A DNA stretch of 49,690 bases, taken from Oligoflexales bacterium. GTDB lineage: Bacteria > Bdellovibrionota_B > Oligoflexia > Oligoflexales > RGVZ01. The notes under the pieces are model-generated. The model saw only the letters and a program-made list of their open reading frames with translations. It was not told where the DNA came from and did no database searches. Positions 8,679 to 17,168 of the stretch are shown here, in pieces. The first letter of the stretch is position 1; each line of letters begins with the position of its first letter. The stretch covers positions 1 through 49,690 of the forward strand of contig CANFEB010000016.1 of the NCBI GenBank assembly GCA_947445775.1, in the 5' to 3' direction. The translations under genes were made by a program, and so were the position numbers.

Positions 8679-9191
8679 CTAAGCTTCGGGTTTCTTCAAC
8701 TTCAATGCAACGCTATCCGATCCTACTGCACCAGACTTTATAAAAAACGAATACGAATTGTCCTTGTCCGTTGAGCATGTGGCGCTGATAACAACTGTTG
8801 CCACCCCACATACGTCCGAGCACCACTCGGATTCGGGCGTAACAATTTTAAAGGCACCATCAGCCATTTGCTTCACAGCGAAACCGATCCCGGAACGCTC
8901 AACCAATGCAGGCGCACTGCTCCCGACACGCTGAAAGGGTGCCTTAATCAACCACGCCAATTCCATCGACACTGACTCCTCTCCAGCGCATTGGAAGTCT
9001 GCCCCTTCGGATTGTGCAGTCATTTGAAAATCATTGGCCGCGAGTGAGGTTTTATCGCAACTCAAGCGACAGAAGCCGGGATTATCATCTTCAGGCGCCG
9101 AACATGACTGGATGAGCAGGCCTAGCAGGCACAGTAAAGCCCTTAAGGTCAGCCGGGATGAATGCTTTTTTTTAAAATTCAATTCGTCCAT
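8679..9191 (-). CDS. Putative lipoprotein, pil-cluster associated
   Basis: The 170-residue product has a basic N-terminus, a hydrophobic stretch and a lipobox LIQSC with the acceptor Cys30. Asp residues follow shortly after it (APEDD). The mature part has about six further cysteines, suggesting disulfides, and is predicted beta-rich. It lies 43 bases downstream of pilQ on the same strand. Some type IV pilus systems use a small lipoprotein (PilW/Tgl type) to assemble the secretin, but those are TPR proteins and this one is not, so I do not transfer that function. The family is unrecognised. Confidence 0.65.
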   Translation of the reverse strand: MDELNFKKKHSSRLTLRALLCLLGLLIQSCSAPEDDNPGFCRLSCDKTSLAANDFQMTAQSEGADFQCAGEESVSMELAWLIKAPFQRVGSSAPALVERSGIGFAVKQMADGAFKIVTPESEWCSDVCGVATVVISATCSTDKDNSYSFFIKSGAVGSDSVALKLKKPEA

Positions 9192-9234
9192 AGCCCCTAC
9201 CTTCTAATGTTCCAGGTTCTGTCCACGCAGAGCG

Positions 9235-12200
9235 TCATCCACCCTCATTATTTCCGCCGAGGGCATCATTGGCAGAATTGCCACTGGCATTATTTCCGGA
9301 ATTGGCTCCTGTTGCTTTCCCACTGTTCTCACTATTGACCTCGTTCAATGCCTCGTTGAGGGCATTGGCACCATTGTTACCAGCGGCGTTGTTGCCAGCA
9401 GCATTATTGTTATTGCCAGCGGCGTTGTTGGCCATGTTTCCCGGTTTTGTAACTGCATTTTCAACATCCTCTGCACGGAACTCGGAATCCGAACCAGAGG
9501 TATCCAGTTTATCCGGACTGGCACTGCTCGCCGTCCCTGCATCGTCCTCAAATGTGGCACCACCATCGCCGGTCGATTGGACCACATTCATAATGGTCGG
9601 CGTCACCATAAGCAGCAATTCACGGTTACTCAGGGTTTTGACGCTACTGCGAAACAAGGCACCGATGATAGGAATTCTTGAAAAGAACGGTATCCCGCCC
9701 CAACCGTCGGTGCGCTCGCGGGTATTGAGGCCACCGATGACGGCAGTCTCGCCACTGCGCCTTAGCAATACCGTATTGATGTTGCGAGAGTAACGTCCGG
9801 AAGTCGCCCCCGCCGCAACAGCTGCCGACGGTGACGAGCTCGTGATGTTAACCGACATGCGCACCGAGCCGTCAGCCGTCACGGTAGGAGTGACGGAGAC
9901 GTTCATAGAATAGTCAACCGTGAGAACCTGCGGAGCCGTCCCAGGGGCCGACGACCCAAGCACGAAAACGTCGGATTGGCCGCCGGAAATGGTCGCACTC
10001 TGGTTGTTTTGGACAATCACTGAGTTGGTTTGGAGCGTTTCAGTCAAACCCTCGCTTTCACTCATGCGTAGATGCAAATCCAGATTGAAGGAGCTGTTTA
10101 TGGAGCCAAACAAAAAGTTCATACTGCCGACACCGGCGCCACTTCCGCCGGCCTCAATGGCAAAGTCCGAGCGCATAAAATTTGGAAACGGCAGGCTTCC
10201 AAAACCCAACCCTCTGCTTTGATCGAAATTGAACGGTGCGCCCCAACTTATCCCGAAGTTATTGCCTACCGTCTTAACCACTTCCACCACGCGGGATTCG
10301 ACTTTCACTTGAGGGGTTTGCAGGTCGATCCGTTCGACGAGTGTTTTGACCCGGGCAAGTTCCCGGGTCGGTGCCTCAACAATCAATGAGTTGGTTCGCG
10401 TCTCTGCCCTGATTTGAATGCGCGGATCTCTTGCGCGTGCATTGGCAAGCATTTCACTCACCAGTGTCACGGCTTCCGTGGCCTGGGCATAAGACAGCCT
10501 CAGAAACATGATCCGCGTCGGTTCAAGTCGCTGGGACGCAATTTTTGCGGCCTCGATTTGCTCGCGTTCACGGGCGATATTGGCAATATTGTCCACACGG
10601 TAAAGGTTGTTGGCAATCTTGACCAGCCCCATGGCATTCAAGTCTAGGATTGATTTGAATGCGACATCCCAGGCAATATCTTGCAGCTGAATCGTCACAG
10701 GTATGGCGGCAAGGGCTCCCGCGTAAATAAAATTAACGCCACTCTTGTCGGTGATCGCCTTAATCACTTCCGAAAGCGGAGCGCCGCGAAAATCAAGGTT
10801 GATCTTGCGGCTGGCGGAACCTGGGACACGCCCTGCTTGATCTTGCCCCAGCAAATCTGCACCTGGGTTGGCAGAAATTGCTGCGATATTTGCCTGATTG
10901 CTGGAAGCCTCGTTCTGAGGTTGGCGCCGCGCTGCATTTCCAGAAGCATTGCCAACCTGATTCGCAGCGGCATTACCAGCGGCATTACCAGCGGCATTAG
11001 CTGCGGCATTGCCAACCTGATTGGCAGGGGCCGTCACCGCCGCGTTAGTTGTCATGTTGGTCATTTCGTTCAGGTTCATTCCGTTGTCTTGTCCAACCAT
11101 CCACGCGCCACCCGCGCTGCGTAAGCGAAGCAGTGTGCCTTGGGGTGGAATTGACGCAGGGGAAACTGGGTCCAATGAGCCCGCTGCATCTGATGAATCT
11201 AATGCGCGCATCTTTTCTGACGAGCCGCCCGCATTGTTGGCGTCAATGGCATCCGGCATGCGACTACCTGACTCAAAAACTGGATAGAGGTTTGAATTGG
11301 CCAGAGGTTCCGCCATTTCCGCCGGAGCTGCGCTCGCAACCTTTCGGTTTGGCTGAACGCCATACCAGTGATCCGGAATCCGGTAGGTTAACGACAGCCC
11401 GCCTGCACGGGCCATGAGCTTCGGCTGAACGGAATCGCGCAAAGTCAAAATAACATCGACACTGGTGGTTTTCGGGTTGCTGCGGGTCCGGATGTAACTG
11501 ACTGGCGAGCGAAACTCGCTGGCATCGATACTACGGCGGATCGGACGGCGAATGTTTGTGCCGAAAAGCCGAACCACAAGTTCTGGCTGATTCGCACGAT
11601 TAATTTCTTGAAAAACTACATATCGCGGACTGCCCTTGGTCCGTAAATCAATGACCAGTGAACCTTCTTTGGCAACGTAGTTGTAGCCAATCCAGTAAAG
11701 CTTTCCGACTGCCACCTTGGGAAGGACTTGCTTTGCTGCTGGCGGAGGAACAACTCCGCTCGCGGGCCCGGCAACCGGCTCAGAAACGGGGGCAACCGGC
11801 GGCTCAGGCTGTGTCTCCGACATTTGTTCTGCCAGCGGCTCAGGCTGTGTCTCCGACATTTGTTCTGCCAGCGGCTCAGGCTGTGTTTCGGACATTTGTT
11901 CTGCTGGCGGCTGCTCGGTTGCCAGCAAATCTGAGAGGGCTTGATTTTCAGCTGCCACATTTCCTGATGGCGCAGCTGCAGCGTTGGCTTCCTCAGAAGG
12001 CTCCGGTGAATCATCCGATGATACCTCTAGGACCGAATCGTCCACAGCTTCCTCGGAAACGACGACTTCATCGGTGGCTGCATACTCCCGCTCAACGGCG
12101 TTCTCGGCATTCTCGTCACTTACTTCAGTGGATTCTGAATCCGCCGTCATTGACTTCCTTGCTGGACTAACGCACGACGCATGGAGCATTAGGATCAATG

Positions 12201-12243
12201 GGAGCAATGCAAAAATATAATTCACTGATTTTAACCTACCCAT
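9235..12243 (-). CDS. pilQ: Type IV pilus secretin PilQ, large form
   Basis: The 1002-residue protein forms the outer-membrane pore for type IV pili. In order: a signal with a possible lipobox LHASC (Cys24); an acidic stretch (30-90); three 12-residue Glu/Gln/Pro repeats (115-150); one AMIN-type domain (about 180-290); an Asn/Ala/Gly low-complexity linker (400-460); the N0/STN domain (about 480-560); an N1 domain (about 575-645); and the secretin pore domain (about 650-890) containing VESRVVEV and the closing LLLMVTPTIM segment. A roughly 110-residue Asn/Ala/Gly-rich tail follows the pore domain, which is unusual. It lies after pilP with a 24-bp gap. Core identity is firm; the lipidation and the tail's role are inferred. 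Confidence 0.94.
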   Translation of the reverse strand: MGRLKSVNYIFALLPLILMLHASCVSPARKSMTADSESTEVSDENAENAVEREYAATDEVVVSEEAVDDSVLEVSSDDSPEPSEEANAAAAPSGNVAAENQALSDLLATEQPPAEQMSETQPEPLAEQMSETQPEPLAEQMSETQPEPPVAPVSEPVAGPASGVVPPPAAKQVLPKVAVGKLYWIGYNYVAKEGSLVIDLRTKGSPRYVVFQEINRANQPELVVRLFGTNIRRPIRRSIDASEFRSPVSYIRTRSNPKTTSVDVILTLRDSVQPKLMARAGGLSLTYRIPDHWYGVQPNRKVASAAPAEMAEPLANSNLYPVFESGSRMPDAIDANNAGGSSEKMRALDSSDAAGSLDPVSPASIPPQGTLLRLRSAGGAWMVGQDNGMNLNEMTNMTTNAAVTAPANQVGNAAANAAGNAAGNAAANQVGNASGNAARRQPQNEASSNQANIAAISANPGADLLGQDQAGRVPGSASRKINLDFRGAPLSEVIKAITDKSGVNFIYAGALAAIPVTIQLQDIAWDVAFKSILDLNAMGLVKIANNLYRVDNIANIAREREQIEAAKIASQRLEPTRIMFLRLSYAQATEAVTLVSEMLANARARDPRIQIRAETRTNSLIVEAPTRELARVKTLVERIDLQTPQVKVESRVVEVVKTVGNNFGISWGAPFNFDQSRGLGFGSLPFPNFMRSDFAIEAGGSGAGVGSMNFLFGSINSSFNLDLHLRMSESEGLTETLQTNSVIVQNNQSATISGGQSDVFVLGSSAPGTAPQVLTVDYSMNVSVTPTVTADGSVRMSVNITSSSPSAAVAAGATSGRYSRNINTVLLRRSGETAVIGGLNTRERTDGWGGIPFFSRIPIIGALFRSSVKTLSNRELLLMVTPTIMNVVQSTGDGGATFEDDAGTASSASPDKLDTSGSDSEFRAEDVENAVTKPGNMANNAAGNNNNAAGNNAAGNNGANALNEALNEVNSENSGKATGANSGNNASGNSANDALGGNNEGG
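11801..11908 (-). repeat. Three 36-bp tandem repeats in pilQ
   Basis: Copies at 11801-11836, 11837-11872 and 11873-11908; the first two are identical and the third differs at a few bases. Each encodes the 12-residue unit EQMSETQPEPLA (last copy ending PPA/PEP variants). The unit is a multiple of three, so copy-number change would alter linker length without a frameshift. Confidence 0.9.
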
Positions 12244-12267
12244 GGGAAAACTCCCTTTGACTGACTC

Positions 12268-13149
12268 TTAGAAATTAAAGTTCTGGCTCGTGCCCTGTTG
12301 TTTTGGAAGATTATTCTTGGTTCCCGTCCCACCGGCTGGTTGCCCGGTTTGGGGCGGAGTCACTGCGGCTGCTGCAGGCGTAACAGGTTGTGCCGCTCCG
12401 CCAACGGGCGCAGCTCCATTGATGCTTGATGGCACCTGGTTTGGCGGCGGGGGCTGAGGAACCTGAGGAGCCTGAAGACCCTGCACGCCAACTTGTGCTG
12501 GACCGCCAGGATTCTGCAACTGCACCTCTGACTGCGTGGCTCCCGGGGCGATGACAATGGTCCCGCCGGCATTGTTACGCACCCCAGCGACAGGCTTATC
12601 ATCAAATATCAAACGGACGTCGGAAAACTGGCGTGTGCCATCGTTGGCGATTAGGAATTCACGCACAACCACCGTGGCATCATTAATCGACATCACCTTG
12701 CCGCCGCCGCTGCCAACGAGATCACCCACCTTGACTATGATTCCCTCCATCCCCGGAGTCATGATCAAAGCTTTTCGCTCACCGCTGTTTCTGGCCCAAA
12801 CTCCGACCAGCTTCAAGGTTGCGAGTGAGTGCCGTTGCAAAGGCGATACAATCGGAATCTCAACTGCATCCGGAACAATCGCTTTTATAGACACTGGCAC
12901 CTGAAAGGGATCAGCCTTTCCAAACCCTGCGTAGTGATAATCCGCCGAAGGCTCGACGATGTCCTCAACCCGGGCGTTGGCTGGCAATTCGCGCGCAGGC
13001 GCACCGAATTCCGCAGGCTCGTCATCATCAGGCGCCTGACCACCAGCCGCAGGCACCAACAGCAACACCAACAGCAGTAGCGACATTAACGCGGGCAGCC
13101 CACGCAAAAATCTGTTGATAAAAGTAATGATGTATTTCAAATCACTCAC
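12268..13149 (-). CDS. pilP: Type IV pilus assembly protein PilP
   Basis: The product of about 293 residues has an N-terminal signal or anchor (FLRGLPALMSLLLLVLLLVPAAGG), a linker, and the conserved PilP beta-sandwich at about 70-180 (ATLKLVGVWARNSGERKALIMTPGMEGIIVKVGD is its signature, given here as positions about 115-150). A Pro/Gln/Ala/Gly-rich C-terminal third is extra compared with the usual 170-180 residues. PilP links the inner-membrane PilN/PilO dimer to the secretin N0 domain of PilQ. GTG at 13149 is preferred: it overlaps the pilO stop by eight bases and has AGGTGG upstream. There is no lipobox Cys, unlike many PilP proteins. Confidence 0.88.
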   Translation of the reverse strand: MSDLKYIITFINRFLRGLPALMSLLLLVLLLVPAAGGQAPDDDEPAEFGAPARELPANARVEDIVEPSADYHYAGFGKADPFQVPVSIKAIVPDAVEIPIVSPLQRHSLATLKLVGVWARNSGERKALIMTPGMEGIIVKVGDLVGSGGGKVMSINDATVVVREFLIANDGTRQFSDVRLIFDDKPVAGVRNNAGGTIVIAPGATQSEVQLQNPGGPAQVGVQGLQAPQVPQPPPPNQVPSSINGAAPVGGAAQPVTPAAAAVTPPQTGQPAGGTGTKNNLPKQQGTSQNFNF

Positions 13150-13831
13150 CGCCACCTGCCGCCGCTGCGTCCGCTTTTGGTTTTTTTGGCTTTGCAGGAG
13201 CATCTTTTGCCGCAACCTCACCCGTATCCGTGGAACGGAAAAAAACCATCGACACCTTGGCATCAATTTCCTGGGACCCCCCCTCAGTTCCCGAACCAGC
13301 CCGGCGCGTCGCACTGTCTCCCGGAGTAAAGCTCAAGCCTCGCAAGCGAACATTGCCAGCAAGATGCACAATGCGATCATAAAATGTCATGATGTTGCCA
13401 AAACCGCCCTTCATAGAAAGGGCCACTGGCATTTCTGCGTACCGGTATTCACCCTTCACATCCTGCTCCGAAGCGGGGGAAAACTCCTTCAATACGATCC
13501 GAGTCTCCCGCGCAATCGAAGCGGTCTTTTGCAGAATATCTTCCATTGCGATTTTTTCCGGCAGCAAGCCCTTGGCCTTGGCCAGCTGGTCTTGGACAAA
13601 CTTGAATTCCGTCTCTAGTTTCGGCAAGTTTTCCTGCTCTTTTTTAACCTTTTCGTACTTGTTTTTCGCCTCGCCTTCCTCGGTCTGGATGGCAGCCAGT
13701 TGCTCCTCCATCGGGGGAATATCGGTCATCCAGACGTAAACCGGATAGACTATGCCCAGTGCCCCGGCCAACAACAGCCTGTTGCGCAGTGGCCATGCTT
13801 TATATTGCCCAATCAGCTCTCTTGCATCCAT
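13142..13831 (-). CDS. pilO: Type IV pilus assembly protein PilO
   Basis: The 229-residue protein has a short cytoplasmic N-terminus, one membrane helix (LLLAGALGIVYPVYVW, about residues 19-34), a periplasmic coiled coil (about 40-95, rich in Glu/Lys/Gln) and a ferredoxin-like domain (about 95-205). That is the standard PilO fold that pairs with PilN. The last 25 residues are Lys/Ala/Pro/Gly-rich. Its start overlaps the pilN stop region by 19 bases, and its stop overlaps pilP, indicating tight translational coupling. Confidence 0.9.
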   Translation of the reverse strand: MDARELIGQYKAWPLRNRLLLAGALGIVYPVYVWMTDIPPMEEQLAAIQTEEGEAKNKYEKVKKEQENLPKLETEFKFVQDQLAKAKGLLPEKIAMEDILQKTASIARETRIVLKEFSPASEQDVKGEYRYAEMPVALSMKGGFGNIMTFYDRIVHLAGNVRLRGLSFTPGDSATRRAGSGTEGGSQEIDAKVSMVFFRSTDTGEVAAKDAPAKPKKPKADAAAAGGGE

Positions 13832-14514
13832 TGGCGACCTCGCCGATGCTGAAATCCTGAACCACGAGCCGCCTGCTTGTCCGTCGGAACTGGCTCCGGA
13901 GGTGAACGTTCCGAAATGGTAAGGCTCAATTTAAAACGAACGGTTCCCCCTGATTCTGATCCTGCGCCACCGGGTAGCACCTCCACCGCCGACGTTCCCG
14001 ACAAGGTCACGTCGCTGAAATAAACCTGTGTCCTCAAATCGGATGGATCGATGTCTTGAAACTGAGTTGACTTCAATGCTGTGATGAATTCGGCGACAAG
14101 GATATTGTCCAAAGCAAATGCCTCAAACTCGATCTTGTTGTCCTCGACATTAAGGCTGCTGAGCCATACAGATTCCGGCTTTAAATTCTGCAAGTGTTCA
14201 ATTGCAATCAACGGGCGATATTTTGCAATCTTCGAGTCCGTGATCATCTGCAATGCACGCAATTTGACCATCAAATTTTCCTTGTCCTTGCCCAACGATT
14301 TGAATCGTTCAAGCGTCGGCTGGATCTGTTTGGTTTTTTCTGAGAAATCGTCGCGATTGGCCGTCACCAAGGCAATGCTGTCTCGGATTCCGCTCATCTG
14401 ACCGTCAACAAATGTAAAAAGAGCAAATCCGACCAGCAACAAAATTATGAGATCTGGTAGAAACCAAACCTGACTTTCCAACTCTTCTTTAGGGACGAGA
14501 TTGATACGAATCAT
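13813..14514 (-). CDS. pilN: Type IV pilus assembly protein PilN
   Basis: The 233-residue protein starts with the conserved cytoplasmic INLVP motif (IRINLVPKEE) that binds PilM. One membrane helix (LPDLIILLLVGFALFTFV) follows, then a periplasmic coiled coil and a ferredoxin-like domain containing the SLNVEDNKIEFEAFA region. The C-terminal tail is longer and more basic than usual (GSGFQHRRGRQ) because it is encoded in the overlap with pilO. Four-base overlap with pilM (ATGA type) implies coupled translation. Confidence 0.9.
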   Translation of the reverse strand: MIRINLVPKEELESQVWFLPDLIILLLVGFALFTFVDGQMSGIRDSIALVTANRDDFSEKTKQIQPTLERFKSLGKDKENLMVKLRALQMITDSKIAKYRPLIAIEHLQNLKPESVWLSSLNVEDNKIEFEAFALDNILVAEFITALKSTQFQDIDPSDLRTQVYFSDVTLSGTSAVEVLPGGAGSESGGTVRFKLSLTISERSPPEPVPTDKQAARGSGFQHRRGRQWMQES

Positions 14515-15590
14515 GTTTTGTCCCCCATATTGCGCAAACCAAGACCCACCGCCACTCCATACTTTTGGCCATCGATCGCAAGTTCATCAGCCGGGAACTT
14601 TCGGTGGTTGACTTGGATATTCTGAAATGGATTGAGGATGCCAACGGGCACTTGCAGTGTTGCTGCCAAGGCCGCCTCAAATCCAAGGACGCGGCACGCT
14701 CCACCCGCAAGGAATGCGTTTGTGAAGGGCACCCCGGGTGCAGCGTTATCAGTTCCCTGGAGGTAATAGGAAATGGTTGTCTGAATTTCTGAGACAAGCT
14801 GATCGTTGGTTTCTGACAGCAGCCGACTAATGACTTCGCTTGGATCTTGAGAAAAAGTGCTCACAGCGATCTTGGCTGCTTCAGCGGCGGCGGCATCCAC
14901 AGCCATGGCCTCTGCCAAACGCCTAGTGTACTCGTTACCTCCGATGGCGATCTCGCGGGTGTACAGGTACTCGCCGCGCCAAACCAATGTCACCTGAGTG
15001 CAAGAGGCTCCGACGTTGATCAACACCATGATCGTTTCGGACGTACCGTAGTTGTGTTCAAACATATTGGACAAGGCAAAGACGTCGGCTTCCACGACTC
15101 CGATTTTCATGCGGTTTCCGTGTACGATTTCAATCAATCCGTCTATCGCCTCCCGTTTCGCCCCAACGAGAATCACATTGCTTTCGCCGCGTTCGTTCAA
15201 AGACCCGATGTTATAAAAATCGAATTCAAGGTCGTTCATGCTGTGTTGAAAATGCTGCTCCGCGGCGTAATATGCCTGCTCAGCAAGCTCCTTGTCCTTG
15301 TCCGGAGCCAACGAAACCCGTTTGATAAGCACGGCGTTGCCACTCAGCGTCACGCAAACCCGCCTGCCAAAAGCCAAAATACGGTTGGCCTTGAAAAACT
15401 CCCGCATCTGTTCCTGGACCGCCGCCGGATCTTTGATGACACCGTTCTGCACCACCCCTGCGGGCAGCGAAATGTTCGCCATGGCGCGGACTTTTTTTTG
15501 GCGCCCCCCAGAAAGCTCGATGAGCTTTATACTGGACGAGCCAATGTCCAATGCCAGGAGCGATCGACTGAACAGTTCGATCATCGTCAT
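14511..15590 (-). CDS. pilM: Type IV pilus assembly ATPase-like protein PilM
   Basis: The 359-residue protein is an actin/FtsA-fold cytoplasmic component. The phosphate-1 loop reads LALDIGSSSIKLIEL; the middle holds VLINVGASCTQVTLV (phosphate-2) and the late FLAGGACRVLGF (adenosine motif). It binds the N-terminal motif of PilN and signals across the inner membrane to PilO/PilP. Length matches the family (about 350). ATG at 15590 with GGCGGG just upstream is preferred; a second ATG lies two codons in. It is the first gene of the pilMNOPQ run; a 102-bp gap with two inverted repeats lies upstream. Confidence 0.93.
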   Translation of the reverse strand: MTMIELFSRSLLALDIGSSSIKLIELSGGRQKKVRAMANISLPAGVVQNGVIKDPAAVQEQMREFFKANRILAFGRRVCVTLSGNAVLIKRVSLAPDKDKELAEQAYYAAEQHFQHSMNDLEFDFYNIGSLNERGESNVILVGAKREAIDGLIEIVHGNRMKIGVVEADVFALSNMFEHNYGTSETIMVLINVGASCTQVTLVWRGEYLYTREIAIGGNEYTRRLAEAMAVDAAAAEAAKIAVSTFSQDPSEVISRLLSETNDQLVSEIQTTISYYLQGTDNAAPGVPFTNAFLAGGACRVLGFEAALAATLQVPVGILNPFQNIQVNHRKFPADELAIDGQKYGVAVGLGLRNMGDKT

Positions 15591-15609
15591 CCCGCCGGTT
15601 AAACGTTCG

Positions 15610-15657
15610 CAATTCTATAGAATTGAATACTGTTGGTATTTTTTCACGAATAGTGAA
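15610..15657 (-). promoter_or_regulatory. Two inverted repeats upstream of pilM
   Basis: A perfect 16-bp palindrome CAATTCTATAGAATTG spans 15610-15625, 20 bases before the pilM start codon. A second dyad, TTCAC-GAATA-GTGAA, spans 15643-15657. The first contains TATAGA on the pilM strand and could overlap a -10. Placement suggests operator sites for the pil operon; no regulator is identified. Confidence 0.45.
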
Positions 15658-15692
15658 TGCGGGTCAAACAAGCGCGGGGTGCGCCTTTGAAG

Positions 15693-16079
15693 CTATTTTT
15701 GCCGTTTTTTTAAAAAATCCTCGAGGTCGCGAGTCAGATCAGGGGCTTGAGGCTTCCCAGATTCTTTGTTTGCGGCGCCAGATGATTGGGGACTAGGCGA
15801 CCCAAAAAGAGCATCCAGCTTATTTCGAGCTGAATTCAAGACCGGATCGGGTGCCTGGGAACCCCGGGCCGAGAAAAATCCGCAGAAATTACCACGATCT
15901 TTTTCCTTAACCCATTCCGCCTGTTCTTCACGGCAACTACGATAGGCAGATAAGTCAAAAAAGAGGCAGTTCTTGCAAACCCTAGAGTCATTGCTGCATT
16001 TCGGGCAACAATCACTCCGGCCCATGGGCGGTTCAAAGGACCAAGTGTTTTTACAGTGATGACAAGCTATGGTCTTCAT
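15693..16079 (-). CDS. Small zinc-ribbon protein
   Basis: The product of about 128 residues has paired cysteines at the start (CHHC, then CCPKC about 22 residues later), then CKNCLFFD and CREE with EWVKEKDRGNFCGFF. This Cys pattern (CxxC...CxxC, CxxC-x2-Y/F, C-E...V-K-D-K...N-F-C-x-F-F) matches widespread small rubredoxin/zinc-ribbon-like proteins of unknown role. The C-terminal half is Pro/Ser/Ala-rich and ends in a basic helix (LEDFLKKRQK). I start at MKTIACHHC; a GTG at 16106 would add nine residues. It is divergent from the CBS-like gene and upstream of pilM on the same strand. Confidence 0.7.
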   Translation of the reverse strand: MKTIACHHCKNTWSFEPPMGRSDCCPKCSNDSRVCKNCLFFDLSAYRSCREEQAEWVKEKDRGNFCGFFSARGSQAPDPVLNSARNKLDALFGSPSPQSSGAANKESGKPQAPDLTRDLEDFLKKRQK

Positions 16080-16108
16080 GGGTTGACTGTACCTCTGGAA
16101 GTCCACAC

Positions 16109-16136
16109 TTTACAAACGAAGCTTAACCGCCATAAT
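16109..16136 (+). promoter_or_regulatory. Candidate promoter of the CBS-like gene
   Basis: TTTACA (16109-16114), a 16-base spacer and CATAAT (16131-16136) lie 27 bases before the start codon. Both hexamers are good sigma-70 matches. Confidence 0.5.
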
Positions 16137-16162
16137 AAGTCGATATTCGAGAGAGGTATTTC

Positions 16163-17119
16163 ATGAAATTCAATTCCATCCTTGAGACCATCGGCAAAAC
16201 CCCATTGGTACGGCTGAATCGCGTTGGAGCCGGTCTGCCATGCACCATCTGGGCAAAATGCGAATTCATGAACCCAGGTGGATCGGTTAAGGATCGCATT
16301 GGCTACAACATGGTGTTGGAGGCCGAAAAATCGGGCCGCATCAAAAAGGGCGATACCCTGATTGAACCGACCAGCGGCAACACTGGCATTGGACTGGCCT
16401 TGGCCGGAGCCGTGCTCGGTTACCGGATCATCATCACCATGCCCGAAAAAATGAGCCGGGAAAAACAAGTGGTCCTTGAGGCCTTGGGTGCCGAAATCAT
16501 CAGAACACCGACAGAAGCGGCTTGGGACGCGCCAGAAAGCCACATCGGCGTTGCCAAGAAAATCCAAAGCCAGACGCCAAACTCGCACATCCTTGATCAA
16601 TATTCCAACCCAGGCAATCCTGATGCTCATTATAAATATACCGGCCAGGAAATCTTGGATGATCTGAACGGCCAAGTGGACATGATCGTGGTCGGTGCCG
16701 GCACTGGCGGGACTTTGACCGGATTGGCCCGCAAAATGAAAGAGGCAAATCCTGGCTGTATCGTGGTTGGGGCCGATCCTGTGGGCTCAATTCTGGCGGG
16801 CGGGGACCACATCGCCTCTTACCAGATCGAAGGCATCGGCTACGATTTCATCCCTGACGTGCTAGACCGCTCGTTGGTGGACGTTTGGGTCAAGACCAAT
16901 GACCGCGATAGCTTTATTGCGGCGCGGCGTCTGATCCGCGAAGAAGGGCTGCTGTGCGGCGGATCTGGTGGATCGGTATTGACGGCCGCATTGGCGGTTG
17001 CACCGCGTCTGAAAGCAGGACAAAACTGCGTAGTCCTGCTGTCAGACGGAGTAAGAAATTACATGACCAAGTTTATTGATAGCCGTTGGATGCGAGAAAA
17101 CGACTTTTCACCATCCTGA
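16163..17119 (+). CDS. Cystathionine beta-synthase-type PLP enzyme (catalytic core only)
   Basis: The 318-residue fold-type II PLP enzyme carries PLP Lys43 (PGGSVKDR), the substrate loop TSGNTG and the phosphate loop GAGTGGT. It resembles the catalytic core of eukaryote-type cystathionine beta-synthase more than Cys[56 protein letters not shown] and [10 protein letters not shown]. It therefore probably condenses serine or an O-acylserine with homocysteine or sulfide. The heme-binding N-terminus and regulatory CBS-domain pair of the animal enzyme are absent. AGAGAGG lies upstream of the start. The next gene is convergent, and a long palindrome lies between the two stops. Cysteine synthase activity remains possible. 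Confidence 0.88.
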   Translation: MKFNSILETIGKTPLVRLNRVGAGLPCTIWAKCEFMNPGGSVKDRIGYNMVLEAEKSGRIKKGDTLIEPTSGNTGIGLALAGAVLGYRIIITMPEKMSREKQVVLEALGAEIIRTPTEAAWDAPESHIGVAKKIQSQTPNSHILDQYSNPGNPDAHYKYTGQEILDDLNGQVDMIVVGAGTGGTLTGLARKMKEANPGCIVVGADPVGSILAGGDHIASYQIEGIGYDFIPDVLDRSLVDVWVKTNDRDSFIAARRLIREEGLLCGGSGGSVLTAALAVAPRLKAGQNCVVLLSDGVRNYMTKFIDSRWMRENDFSPS

Positions 17120-17129
17120 GCGACTATTT

Positions 17130-17168
17130 AGATTTCGCTGAAAAAGCGAAGCTTTTTCAGCGAAATCT
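17130..17168. repeat. Palindromic repeat with GAA loop between convergent genes
   Basis: A perfect inverted repeat with 18-bp arms around GAA (17148-17150); the centre is GCGAAGC, which forms an exceptionally stable DNA mini-hairpin. Bases 17131-17174 are identical, in the same orientation, to 36034-36077. It covers the end of the DsbA-like gene and follows the CBS-like stop by ten bases, so it may act as a bidirectional terminator. Confidence 0.85.

Noticed and set aside
9269-9793. Long plus-strand frame antisense to pilQ
   Set aside because: It is an Ala/Leu/Pro-rich shadow of the repeat-rich pilQ 3' end; no start context or protein family.
11801-11908. Tandem repeats considered as a CRISPR array
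   Set aside because: Copies are contiguous without spacers and lie inside a coding frame.
11658-12170. Plus-strand frame with repeated segments inside pilQ
   Set aside because: The repeats are the antisense reading of the 36-bp pilQ repeats; the pilQ frame has domain support.
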